A stretch of DNA of 7,892 bases from Pseudomonadota bacterium (lineage in GTDB: Bacteria; Pseudomonadota; Gammaproteobacteria; Pseudomonadales; Azotimanducaceae), in contig JAQBYL010000186.1 of the NCBI GenBank assembly GCA_027622495.1, positions 1 to 7,892 of the forward strand, given 5' to 3'. Positions within the stretch are counted from its first letter, which is position 1. Every line of letters begins with the position of its first letter. Shown here one piece after another: positions 1-6,968 of this stretch. The notes below the pieces were generated by a model, which saw only the letters and a program-made list of their open reading frames with translations, made no database searches and was not told the origin of the DNA. Position numbers and translations under genes: made by a program.

Positions 1-23
1 TGCGTCGCCGCCTTAAACCGACT

Positions 24-2408
24 TTAGCCGCGTTTAAACCACCCAGCGACCTCTTCGCTGTGCTGGCCAAGCAACGGTCCCGGGCGATCGAGAACCGGCG
101 GGGTGGCGCTGAAATGGGTGACCGGTCCATCGTAATGCATGACACCCATCTCCGGATGTTCGAGCGGCACGAAAAAACCCCGGTGCGCCAGTTGTGCGTC
201 TGTTCGAAGATCGCCCGGCCACATGATCCGGTGGGCCGGTATGCCCTCTGCCACCAGCTGCGCTTCTGCATCATCTGCGTCATGCAGCAAGGTCCAGGCA
301 CACAGATGGTCATCGATCAGGTCGACGTTTGCCGCTCGCTCGGCAAGTCCCCAGTTGCTATTGAGGGCTGCATCCTCAAGCAGCGCGCACAACGCCCGCC
401 AGTCCCGGTCTGATCGAACCTCCAGCGCAATGTAGCGTTCAAGACCGCGGGTCTGAAAGGACCCCTGCGGAACGTTCTGACTGCGTCGATTCCCCACCGC
501 CCCGGCACACGTTCCTGTGCTGCTGAAATGCGCAACCTGAGGACCCGTAAAATGAATACCCGCTTCAATCTGCGACAGGTCGATGTGCTGGCCCAGACCA
601 GTCTTCTGACGGTTAAGCAGAGCGGCAGCCAGCGCACTCACCCCGTATCGAGGGGCCACAAAGTCGGTGTATGCACCCCATGGCCCGCTGGGCGGACGGT
701 CCGGCCAGCCGGTGATGGCGAACAAGCCCGACAGAGCTGCCCCCTGATTACCAAACCCCGAATAGCTGCGCTGAGGTCCCGTCTGACCGCGCATGCAGGT
801 GCTCAACATCACCAGGTCCCGACGGGTCTTCGACAGCGTTTCAAAGTCGAGACCGAAGCGCGCCATGGTCCCGGGGGTGAAACTTTCAACGATCACGTCC
901 GCCCAGGCAGCGATTTCCCTGGCATAGGCAAGCCCTGCCTCGGTCTGCAGATCGATCTCGATACCGCGTTTGGAGGTGTTGAAGTTGGCAAAGAACTGCG
1001 AGCGGTTGAGCCCCGCCTGCGCATCTTTAAAGGGCGGCAGCAGGCGCAGCACATCCAGGCGCGAAGACGATTCAATGTGGATGACTGTGGCGCCATGGTC
1101 TGCCAGCGCCTTGCTCATGATCGGCCCCACTCCGACCCAGGCAAAGTCAGCCACTTTGAGCCCTTCGAAGGCCCGGCTGCGATCTGCTGCCTGTTGCTGC
1201 GGACGCGGCCAGCTCGATCGCACCACCGTGGCTGGATCGAGGGTCTTTACCGCTTCGGTGTAGGTAATTGGTGTGCGTGTCAGTCTGGCGAATGGACCGG
1301 GCACACGCAGGCCTTCGACATTCCGCCAGAAGTCCCGCGCATGCAATTGCGGATCTTCCAGTAGATCAGCCACATTGAGGACCGGCGCAATCAGAATGCT
1401 GCGTTCGATGGCCAGATCCAGAAGCTCAAGTTTTCTGTGTTGAGTAAAAGCCTGCGCAAGCAGATCGTAACCCCGATTGAACACATCGATCGACAAGGCA
1501 GCTGAGCGGACCTGATCCATCCAGCCGCGCCAGTCAGTTGAGATGAGTTGTTCGTCTACAAGCTCGGGATGATTGGCCTGCAGCCATTCCATGGCACCCT
1601 GCATGGTTCGCTCACCAATCCCCGGAAGGTGCAGACCGATCACCACATAACCATCGGCAACCTGAAGCAACCGCGCCGGTCGCATGCCGGGGATCGGGGG
1701 TTGCCTTCCCTGCGCACGCTGTTCGCAGAAACCGGGTGGATTCGCACCCACTGCATCGGTATAACCTGTCGCGTTCATCAGCGTCCAGACGACCGCTGCC
1801 TGGGCTGAAACATCAAGGTGCTGGCCCGAACCGCTATGGTGCCGTTCATTGAGCGCAATCAATATGTCTGCCGCTGCCTGAACACCGGCATGAAAAGAAG
1901 CCTGTGGATCCCCCACCGGCAACGGCGCGCGATCGCCACCACCTTGCATGCCAGTCAGACCACCTGCAGCTTCCACAGTCAGATCAGTTGCCGGCCAGTC
2001 GCTTTTGGGACCGGTTGAACCGTACGCGCTGATGGTGGCAATCACCAGGCCCGGGTTGCGTACACGCAGGTCTTCACAGACCAGACCAAGATCTTTAAGT
2101 GTGCCGGTTCCAGAAGAACCAGGTTCGAAGGATTCGATCACCACGTCTGCAGAACTGATCAGGTCCAGCAGGTGTAAACGGTCTGCCTCCGAGTCGCCGG
2201 TCAACGTACAGATCTGCTTGTTGGTGTTCAGCGTAAGCCAGGTCAGTGAAGTTCCGTCTGCGGCAAATGGACCTTGTGATCTTCTTGCGCTGCCTCCGAG
2301 CGGTTCTACCGCGATTACCTCGGCTCCGAGATCTGCTAAAACACGACCGGCAAACTCTCCTTGCGTCTGGGTCAGATCAACCACCAGCAAACCTTCAAGC
2401 GCACCCAT
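24..2408 (-). CDS. Tandem-domain class III CoA-transferase (CaiB/BaiF family)
   Basis: This 794-residue protein probably moves CoA between a donor thioester and a free carboxylic acid in the cytoplasm. It is about twice the usual family length (near 400) and contains two full family III domains, roughly residues 1-400 and 412-794. Each half opens with the same motif (EGLLVVDLTQ at 5-14; EGLKVADFAW at 415-424), has an N-T-x-K element (61-64; 477-480) and a G-x-G-Q-H-[LI]-D stretch (193-199; 604-610). The candidate catalytic aspartates, by analogy with Asp169 of formyl-CoA transferase, are Asp167 (VGDPQ) and Asp582 (YTDFV), so both sites look intact. The ATG at 2408 has an AGAGGG ribosome site about 6 nt upstream. 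It is divergent from the LLM/amidohydrolase pair. Family III enzymes normally form interlocked homodimers, so this fusion may fold as a pseudo-dimer. The family is clear; the acid substrate is unknown. Confidence 0.93.
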   Translation of the reverse strand: MGALEGLLVVDLTQTQGEFAGRVLADLGAEVIAVEPLGGSARRSQGPFAADGTSLTWLTLNTNKQICTLTGDSEADRLHLLDLISSADVVIESFEPGSSGTGTLKDLGLVCEDLRVRNPGLVIATISAYGSTGPKSDWPATDLTVEAAGGLTGMQGGGDRAPLPVGDPQASFHAGVQAAADILIALNERHHSGSGQHLDVSAQAAVVWTLMNATGYTDAVGANPPGFCEQRAQGRQPPIPGMRPARLLQVADGYVVIGLHLPGIGERTMQGAMEWLQANHPELVDEQLISTDWRGWMDQVRSAALSIDVFNRGYDLLAQAFTQHRKLELLDLAIERSILIAPVLNVADLLEDPQLHARDFWRNVEGLRVPGPFARLTRTPITYTEAVKTLDPATVVRSSWPRPQQQAADRSRAFEGLKVADFAWVGVGPIMSKALADHGATVIHIESSSRLDVLRLLPPFKDAQAGLNRSQFFANFNTSKRGIEIDLQTEAGLAYAREIAAWADVIVESFTPGTMARFGLDFETLSKTRRDLVMLSTCMRGQTGPQRSYSGFGNQGAALSGLFAITGWPDRPPSGPWGAYTDFVAPRYGVSALAAALLNRQKTGLGQHIDLSQIEAGIHFTGPQVAHFSSTGTCAGAVGNRRSQNVPQGSFQTRGLERYIALEVRSDRDWRALCALLEDAALNSNWGLAERAANVDLIDDHLCAWTLLHDADDAEAQLVAEGIPAHRIMWPGDLRTDAQLAHRGFFVPLEHPEMGVMHYDGPVTHFSATPPVLDRPGPLLGQHSEEVAGWFKRG

Positions 2409-2527
2409 GCTTGCCCTCTCATGCCCATCGGATAGTCGAGCCTACCTGCTTAACCCCCGTGCAGCCAATGTGCCACGTGCAACATGGGCAAAAACCGCTA
2501 AGCTTCAGATCGAAGGGAGGATAAAAC
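2409..2527. promoter_or_regulatory. Divergent intergenic region between CoA-transferase and LLM oxidoreductase genes
   Basis: This 119-bp spacer separates two divergent starts and must hold both ribosome sites (AGAGGG for the minus gene, GGGAGGA at 2516-2522 for the plus gene) and probably both promoters. I see no convincing -35/-10 pair on either strand. Possible protein-binding elements are a CACGTG palindrome at 2474-2479 and a 7-bp inverted pair, TGCCCAT at 2422-2428 and ATGGGCA at 2484-2490. Both are short enough to be chance. The assignment as a control region is positional inference. Confidence 0.35.
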
Positions 2528-3424
2528 ATGAAATTCGGGTTCAGTGTACCGAACAATCAAGGCGTTACGCGCGTGGCGGATCTGGTAGCCATGGCATGTC
2601 AGGCGGAGCAACTCGGCTTTAATTCCGTGTGGGTCAGCGAACATCTGTTTCACGCGACCTATGTTGCCCGCCGTCTCGGCGATCGTCCTTACCACGAAGC
2701 CCTCACCGTGCTCACCGCCATCGCCTGTTCCACCGATAAGGTGCGCCTGGGGACCTCGGTCCTGGTGCTGCCCTGGCATCATCCGGCACGTCTCGCCAAG
2801 ACCATTGCCAGTCTGGACGACCTGTCTGATGGGCGGGTAGATCTCGGGGTGGGCGTTGCGGTCACTGAAGACGAATTTGCTAACCTCGGCGTGCCGTTCA
2901 ACACCCGGGGAAAGCAGACTAACGATACTCTCGCAGCCCTGCGCGCTCTGTGGAGCGAAGATCTGCCCGGGCACAATGGCCCTTTTTATCAGTTTGAAGG
3001 TCTGCGATTCGAACCCAAACCCCGGCAGAACCCGTTGCCGATCCATGTGGGCGGAAACAGCAATGCCGCATTGCAGCGGGCCGTGACGTTTGGTCAGGGC
3101 TGGCATGCGTTGATCCAGGGGCCAGATGCGATGGCTGAACGCGTGCGCACGCTGAAGCAGCTCATGACGGATGCCGGCAGGCGTGACGCTCTGCACATCA
3201 GTCTGCGCGTGCCGGTGAGTTTGCCTGCCGAACCAGTAGACAAGCCGGTCGGTGAGCGCCAGACCCTTAAGGGCACGCAAGCGCAGATCCTCGAAACCAT
3301 TGCCGCCTATGCTGGCGCCGGTGTGGATGAACTGATTCTCGATCCCACGAGCGCTAATGCGCAGATAGTCGGCGAAAGCTTACGCACACTGGCCCCGTTG
3401 CTCGATCTGCAGCTAATCTGTTAG
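2528..3424 (+). CDS. LLM-class (luciferase-like) flavin/F420-dependent oxidoreductase
   Basis: This 298-residue protein is a full-length TIM-barrel flavin enzyme of the bacterial luciferase-like superfamily and most resembles the Rv2161c-type group of probable F420-dependent oxidoreductases. Visible signatures are the N-terminal strand MKFGFSVPN, the E-Q-L-G-F-x-S-V-W-V-S-E-H stretch at 27-39, RLGTSVLVLPWHHPARLAKT at 73-92, the DGRVDLGVGV cofactor-site segment at 101-110, FxPKPxQxPLPIHVGG at 161-176, and a C-terminal AGVDELILDP at 264-273. It would catalyse a two-electron oxidation, reduction or monooxygenation with FMN or F420; the sequence does not show which. The ATG is preceded by AAGGGAGGA with 6 nt spacing. 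It lies 57 bp upstream of the amidohydrolase on the same strand, so co-transcription is likely and the two may handle consecutive intermediates. The family is secure; the substrate is unknown. Confidence 0.92.
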   Translation: MKFGFSVPNNQGVTRVADLVAMACQAEQLGFNSVWVSEHLFHATYVARRLGDRPYHEALTVLTAIACSTDKVRLGTSVLVLPWHHPARLAKTIASLDDLSDGRVDLGVGVAVTEDEFANLGVPFNTRGKQTNDTLAALRALWSEDLPGHNGPFYQFEGLRFEPKPRQNPLPIHVGGNSNAALQRAVTFGQGWHALIQGPDAMAERVRTLKQLMTDAGRRDALHISLRVPVSLPAEPVDKPVGERQTLKGTQAQILETIAAYAGAGVDELILDPTSANAQIVGESLRTLAPLLDLQLIC

Positions 3425-3443
3425 CATCCTTGCAGGGGACAAG

Positions 3444-3457
3444 CGGGTGAAAGCCCG
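3444..3457 (+). other. Small GNRA-capped hairpin between LLM gene and amidohydrolase gene
   Basis: CGGGT-GAAA-GCCCG can form a 5-bp stem, including one G-U pair, closed by a GAAA tetraloop. It lies 24 nt before the amidohydrolase ATG and upstream of the GGGGAG ribosome site. It has no T-tract, so it is not an intrinsic terminator. It might influence processing or translation of the second gene, or be chance. Confidence 0.2.
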
Positions 3458-3481
3458 ACGATAAAACAAGGGGAGCAATCC

Positions 3482-4630
3482 ATGGCCTACCAGATCAAGC
3501 GCTTCGGCTACGACGGCACCATCGACGCCGATGGGCACATCCTGGAACCCGCCGACCTGTGGGAAACCTACCTCGAAGCCAGATACCGCGACCGGGCGCT
3601 GCGCATCAAAATCGATGACGCCGGGCTTGAATACCTGGAGATTGCCGGCAAACCTTCACGGCGGACAAACAAGGGCGCACTGGCAATCATGGGCGCCATG
3701 GGCGAGGAAAATCTGTGGCCGAGCCCCGATCGACGCTACCAGGACAGCATGCCTTTCGGTGCCTGTGATCCAGTGCAGCGCCTGGCGCTGATGGATCAGG
3801 AAAACCTCGACTACTGCCTGCTCTACCCCACCATCGGTCTGTTATGGGAATGCGAACTCACCGACCCGGAACTGAGCCTGGCCTACGTTCGCGCCTACAA
3901 TCGCTGGATTGCCGATTTCTGCCGGAACAGTGGCGGTCGGCTGGTCCCAATCGCCCAACTCACCCTGCTCGACCCTGAAGGTTCAGCACGGGAACTTGAG
4001 CGCGCGGTCAAGGACGGCTGTCGCGGCGCCTGGATCAACCCGTTCAACCATAACAAGACAATACACGGCAACGAAGCGCACGATGTGTTGTATGCAATGT
4101 GCTCCAACCTGAATGTGCCGCTGGCGATCCATCCAACCTTCACACCGCACGGCGCAGCCGAAGGTATTTTCAACTGGCCAACCCACGGGCGTGGCCCTGC
4201 CGAAGCCATCTGGCTGCGCAGCATTGTGCAGCAGGTGTTCATTTCGTTTCTTTCACTTGGAACACTGGATCGGTTTCCCGATCTTAAACTCGGCATCCTC
4301 GAAGCTGGTTGTGGCTGGATTGGACCTCTGCTGGATCGTCTGGATGCCTATGCGGATGCGTTGAACCTGCTGAGCAAACGCAGCGCCAGTCAGATCTTCC
4401 GCGAACAGTGTTTCATTTCAGGCGACCCGGACGAAACTACCGCACCCTACACCATCGACCACGTGGGCGCAGACTGTTTCATGTGGGCAACGGACTATCC
4501 GCACCCCGATCATCCGCATACCTGGGTAGACGCCCTGACGAATTTCGTGCAACCGCTGAAGCCGACCACAAGGGCCAAGTTCCTCGGCGAAAACGTCAAA
4601 CGGATCTATGGTCTGACGTCCGTCGCGTGA
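3482..4630 (+). CDS. Amidohydrolase_2 family metal-dependent hydrolase/decarboxylase
   Basis: This 382-residue protein belongs to the amidohydrolase-related (ACMSD-like) TIM-barrel family, whose members hydrolyse or non-oxidatively decarboxylate ring-derived acids using one catalytic metal, usually zinc. The strand-1 metal motif is DADGHILEP (15-23; Asp17, His19). The strand-5 histidine is His217 in LAIHPTF, a glutamate follows at 274 in ILEAGCGWIG, and the strand-8 aspartate is Asp338 in WATDYPHPDHP. Other family marks are LYPTIGLLWE (114-123), the RAYNRWIADFC segment (137-147) and QCFISGDPDET (309-319). Length is normal and all expected metal-site positions are present, so it should be active. 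GGGGAG lies 6 nt before the ATG. It follows the LLM gene on the same strand, and relatives often occur beside CoA-transferases, LLM enzymes and acyl-CoA dehydrogenases in degradation clusters. Hydrolase versus decarboxylase cannot be decided here. Confidence 0.92.
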   Translation: MAYQIKRFGYDGTIDADGHILEPADLWETYLEARYRDRALRIKIDDAGLEYLEIAGKPSRRTNKGALAIMGAMGEENLWPSPDRRYQDSMPFGACDPVQRLALMDQENLDYCLLYPTIGLLWECELTDPELSLAYVRAYNRWIADFCRNSGGRLVPIAQLTLLDPEGSARELERAVKDGCRGAWINPFNHNKTIHGNEAHDVLYAMCSNLNVPLAIHPTFTPHGAAEGIFNWPTHGRGPAEAIWLRSIVQQVFISFLSLGTLDRFPDLKLGILEAGCGWIGPLLDRLDAYADALNLLSKRSASQIFREQCFISGDPDETTAPYTIDHVGADCFMWATDYPHPDHPHTWVDALTNFVQPLKPTTRAKFLGENVKRIYGLTSVA

Positions 4631-4649
4631 TCGGCCCAACGGAGCCGAT
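4630..4649 (-). terminator. Hairpin at the convergent amidohydrolase/transporter junction, possible weak terminator
   Basis: Read on the minus strand, ATCGGCTC-CGTT-GGGCCGAT folds into an 8-bp stem with one G-U pair and a 4-nt loop. On the plus strand the same element has one C-A mismatch. It begins at the last base of the amidohydrolase stop codon. No T-tract follows on either strand, so an intrinsic terminator role is only suggested by its position between converging genes. Confidence 0.3.
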
Positions 4650-4652
4650 GGG

Positions 4653-4700
4653 TTATTGCCAGACAATCGCCCACCAGTTCAGATCCCCGAAATAAAGCAT
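4653..4700 (-). pseudogene. 15-codon ORF resembling the N-terminus of a DUF1761 protein (possible remnant)
   Basis: Directly behind the transporter stop codon (TGA, one base, then ATG) is a 15-residue reading frame, MLYFGDLNWWAIVWQ, ending in TAA. It has a strong ribosome site, GGAGG at 4706-4710, with 5 nt spacing, overlapping the last transporter codons. From memory of the family, DUF1761 membrane proteins begin with a short polar stretch, then L-N-W and a small hydrophobic run, which this ORF matches before it stops. It could be the stub of a gene otherwise lost, sitting next to an equally damaged transporter. It could also be a chance micro-ORF or a translation-coupled short peptide. The resemblance spans fewer than 12 residues, so the call is tentative. 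Confidence 0.3.
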
Positions 4701-4701
4701 T

Positions 4702-5699
4702 TCAGCCTCCCGCAGATTGTTTTTGACGTTTATCAAAGAGCCATATCAGACCAAATATCGGCAGCACGAACTGGACAGCCATGCCAGCGGCAAAACCCAT
4801 CAGGCCCATCAGAAAAGCGCCGCCCTTCGGATAACGTTCTGCAACGCAAGCGAGCATGGTCGGATACATGAAACACGCCCCCATACCCCACACGCTGGCC
4901 GCCACAAATGCACCCATCGGTGAACTGACCATGCTCAACATATACAGCCCCACGGCTGCCAGAAGGCTCGAAAACCACAACAGCCCTACGGCTGATAGCC
5001 TTTCGGCAAATGCCCCTGCGAAATGGCGCATCACGAACATCAGCGCACTGACATAGATCAGAACCAGTATGCCGGGCATACCGACCACATTGGAAAGGGT
5101 CAGGTCGACCCACTGCCCTGGCGCCAGCTCCGAAGTTGCGGTCAGCATCATGCAGACGAACCAGATCCAGAAACCGGGCGAGCGCAGGATCTCCATGTAC
5201 ATATCCCGGTGCGACACCCCTGCTGCTACTCGTTCAGTCACAGGAAACACAGCCTTGAGGGTCAGCACAGCGAGCACTGCACCTGGAATAATGAGAAGCA
5301 GCAGATTCAGCTGCCAGGCAAACCCCAGCCGAGACCGGTCAGCAGAAAACCCAGCAGCACCAGCCAGTAACTCACCATGGAAGGCGGTGCGAGCGCTGCC
5401 GCCAGCACGATCAGACTGCCGCCGATATAGCCGAGGGCCGCGAACACCAGCATGCGTTTCATGCCGATATGATCGAGCAGTGCACTTCCGGTCAGGAGCG
5501 TCAGGGCGAACCCCAGAAAGGTTGCGCCCAGCACCTGGCCCACCATGGAGGCGGATTCCGCCAGGTTGACCGGATCAAACAGGCTGACTTGAATCTCGGA
5601 GGCAATGTTGGCACGCACGGCAAACCCGAGACCGATCATGAAAATAGCCAGATTCCCGATCAGGTACAGCCTGGATCGATCGATGCCATCCGAACTCAC
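4702..5699 (-). pseudogene. Major facilitator superfamily transporter, frameshifted and internally deleted
   Basis: The gene would encode an inner-membrane secondary transporter. The likely start is GTG at 5699, with AGGAG at 5707-5711 (7 nt spacing); the longer ATG start at 5795 adds a basic, non-family stretch. The first frame (5699-5307, 130 residues) holds four membrane helices, ending ...LLTGLGWG before a premature stop. The rest continues in the -1 frame from about 5325 (...FAWQLNLLLLIIPG) with TM6 to TM10 and a last helix. Family marks in the second part are TSELAPGQWVD, VMRHFAG, and AERYPKGGAFLMGLMG. The coding length of about 332 codons compares with roughly 420-450 in relatives I recall. 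The TM5 region between GLGWG and WQLN, and a stretch between QFVLP and the final IFGLIWLFDKR, seem absent. About ten helices remain. It is divergent from the acyl-CoA dehydrogenase, suggesting a former uptake role. An assembly error is the main alternative. Confidence 0.8.
5319..5325 (-). other. G GGT TTG heptamer at the transporter frame junction
   Basis: On the minus strand the upstream transporter frame reads tgg ggt ttg, and the downstream frame resumes as ggg ttt gcc tgg. The overlap, GGGTTTG, fits the X XXY YYZ pattern used by -1 ribosomal frameshifting, and the -1 frame is exactly the one that continues the protein. It is equally what a deletion between two GGGTTTG copies would leave. 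I prefer the deletion explanation because TM5 also appears to be missing. Confidence 0.35.
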
Positions 5700-5810
5700 A
5701 CGCGCTCTCCTGTGTCTTCTGACCTCGCTATGCCGAAAAAACCGCTTCTGGTGTAGCCGCGTGCGCCGGGTAAACTGCACATCACAGAGGTACACAGGAG
5801 TAGCAGGCTG
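5700..5810. promoter_or_regulatory. Divergent intergenic region between transporter pseudogene and acyl-CoA dehydrogenase
   Basis: This 111-bp spacer lies between the GTG of the broken transporter and the ATG of the dehydrogenase. Both genes use an ACAGGAG ribosome site (minus strand, 5707-5713; plus strand, 5794-5800). A TAAACT at 5771-5776 could be a plus-strand -10 box, but no good -35 box stands at the right distance. No clear operator is visible. The promoter role is inferred from position. Confidence 0.3.
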
Positions 5811-6968
5811 ATGGCACAGACGAGCGAAATCCAGGAAATCAGACAGGCAGTCCGTCAGCTGTGCGCGAAATATCCGGAGGACTACTGGCTTGGCCTGGAC
5901 CGTAGGGGTGGCTACCCGACAGACTTCGTGCAGGAGTTAACCACCTCGGGTTTTCTGACAGTTCTGATCCCGGAAGAATACGGCGGTGCAGGCCTTGGGG
6001 TGGTTGAAGCCTGCGCGGTCATGGAAGAAGTCTGCCGCTCGGGCGCCCACGCCGGTGCCTGTCATGCGCAGATGTATGTCATGGGTTCGGTTTTGCGGCA
6101 CGGCAACGCCGAACAGAAAAAAGCTTACCTGCCAAAAATTGCCGCGGGGGAATTACGCCTGCAATCCTTCGGGGTTACCGAACCTACCACGGGCACCGAT
6201 ACCACCAGTCTCAAAACAACGGCGACCAGAGACGGTGACTATTACCGGGTCAATGGCCAGAAAGTGTGGATTAGCCGCATTGAGCATTCCGATCTGATGG
6301 TTCTTCTTGCGCGAACCAGCCCGAAAGATCAGGTCACAAAAAAGACCGACGGTCTTTCGGCATTTATTGTGGATGTACGCGCAGCACAGGGTAACGGTCT
6401 TGAGATCCGGCCTATCGAGTCCATGATCAATCATCATTCCTGCGAACTGTTCTTTGACGACTGCCTGATCCCGGCTGGCAATCTGCTGGGTGAAGAAGGC
6501 AAAGGCTTCCGGGTAATCCTCGACGGTATGAACGCAGAAAGAATTCTGATCGCGGCAGAATGTGTTGGCGACGGGCGTTACTTTATTGACAAAGCATCGA
6601 CTTACGCCTGCGAGCGGACAGTATTTGATCGACCCATCGGTCAGAACCAGGGTATTCAGTTCCCTATCGCACGCTGTTACGCCGAGGTCGAAGCCGCCTC
6701 CCTGATGGTAGACAAGGCAGCGCGCATGTTCGATGCGGGAGAAGCCTGCGGTGCCGAAGCCAACATGGCGAAGATGCTTGCATCAGAAGCATCCTGGCAC
6801 GCCGGTGATGTCTGCATGCAGACTCATGGCGGCTTCGCGTTCGCCAAGGAATATCATATCGAACGCAAATTCCGCGAAACCAGGCTATATCAGATAGCGC
6901 CCATTTCAACCAACCTTATCTTAAGTTATATCGGCGAGCACGTGCTGAAGATGCCGAGGTCGTTCTAA
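5811..6968 (+). CDS. Acyl-CoA dehydrogenase family flavoprotein
   Basis: This 385-residue protein is a full-length FAD enzyme of the acyl-CoA dehydrogenase family, expected to introduce an alpha,beta double bond into an acyl-CoA and pass electrons to an electron-transfer flavoprotein. Domain order is helical N-domain (about 1-115), beta-domain (about 116-225) and helical C-domain (about 230-385). Marks include IPEEYGGAGLG (53-63), QSFGVTEPTTGTDTTSL (118-134), VNGQKVWIS (147-155), GEEGKGF (227-233), and THGGFAFAKEYHIERKFRETRLYQ (338-361, not quoted in full as a motif). The usual catalytic glutamate of the IGEGT segment is replaced: the equivalent stretch is IAPIST (362-367). Glu243 in NAERILIA aligns with the alternative catalytic glutamate of isovaleryl-CoA and long-chain acyl-CoA dehydrogenases. 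AGGAG lies 10 nt before the ATG, a slightly long spacing. Its substrate may be branched, long or cyclic. Confidence 0.94.
   Translation: MAQTSEIQEIRQAVRQLCAKYPEDYWLGLDRRGGYPTDFVQELTTSGFLTVLIPEEYGGAGLGVVEACAVMEEVCRSGAHAGACHAQMYVMGSVLRHGNAEQKKAYLPKIAAGELRLQSFGVTEPTTGTDTTSLKTTATRDGDYYRVNGQKVWISRIEHSDLMVLLARTSPKDQVTKKTDGLSAFIVDVRAAQGNGLEIRPIESMINHHSCELFFDDCLIPAGNLLGEEGKGFRVILDGMNAERILIAAECVGDGRYFIDKASTYACERTVFDRPIGQNQGIQFPIARCYAEVEAASLMVDKAARMFDAGEACGAEANMAKMLASEASWHAGDVCMQTHGGFAFAKEYHIERKFRETRLYQIAPISTNLILSYIGEHVLKMPRSF

Noticed and set aside
528..1364. Long plus-strand open frame (278 codons) opposite the CoA-transferase
   Set aside because: Its translation has no recognisable domain and is low in family-like features, while the opposite strand encodes a clear two-domain enzyme over the whole interval. 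Long antisense frames are common in GC-rich coding DNA.
1948..2622. Plus-strand open frame (224 codons) running from the CoA-transferase into the LLM gene
   Set aside because: It crosses the divergent spacer and the LLM start in another frame, has no good ribosome site and no recognisable domain.
2498..3280. Minus-strand open frame (260 codons) opposite the LLM gene
   Set aside because: It is a shadow of the well-supported LLM coding frame, with no domain of its own.
3425..3481. Riboswitch in the gap before the amidohydrolase
   Set aside because: Only 57 bp are available and only a 5-bp GNRA hairpin is seen; no known aptamer consensus was recognised.
5307..5795. Upstream ATG start at 5795 for the transporter
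   Set aside because: The extra residues are basic and unlike an MFS N-terminus, and it would run into the dehydrogenase promoter region. GTG at 5699 with AGGAG at 7 nt is much better.
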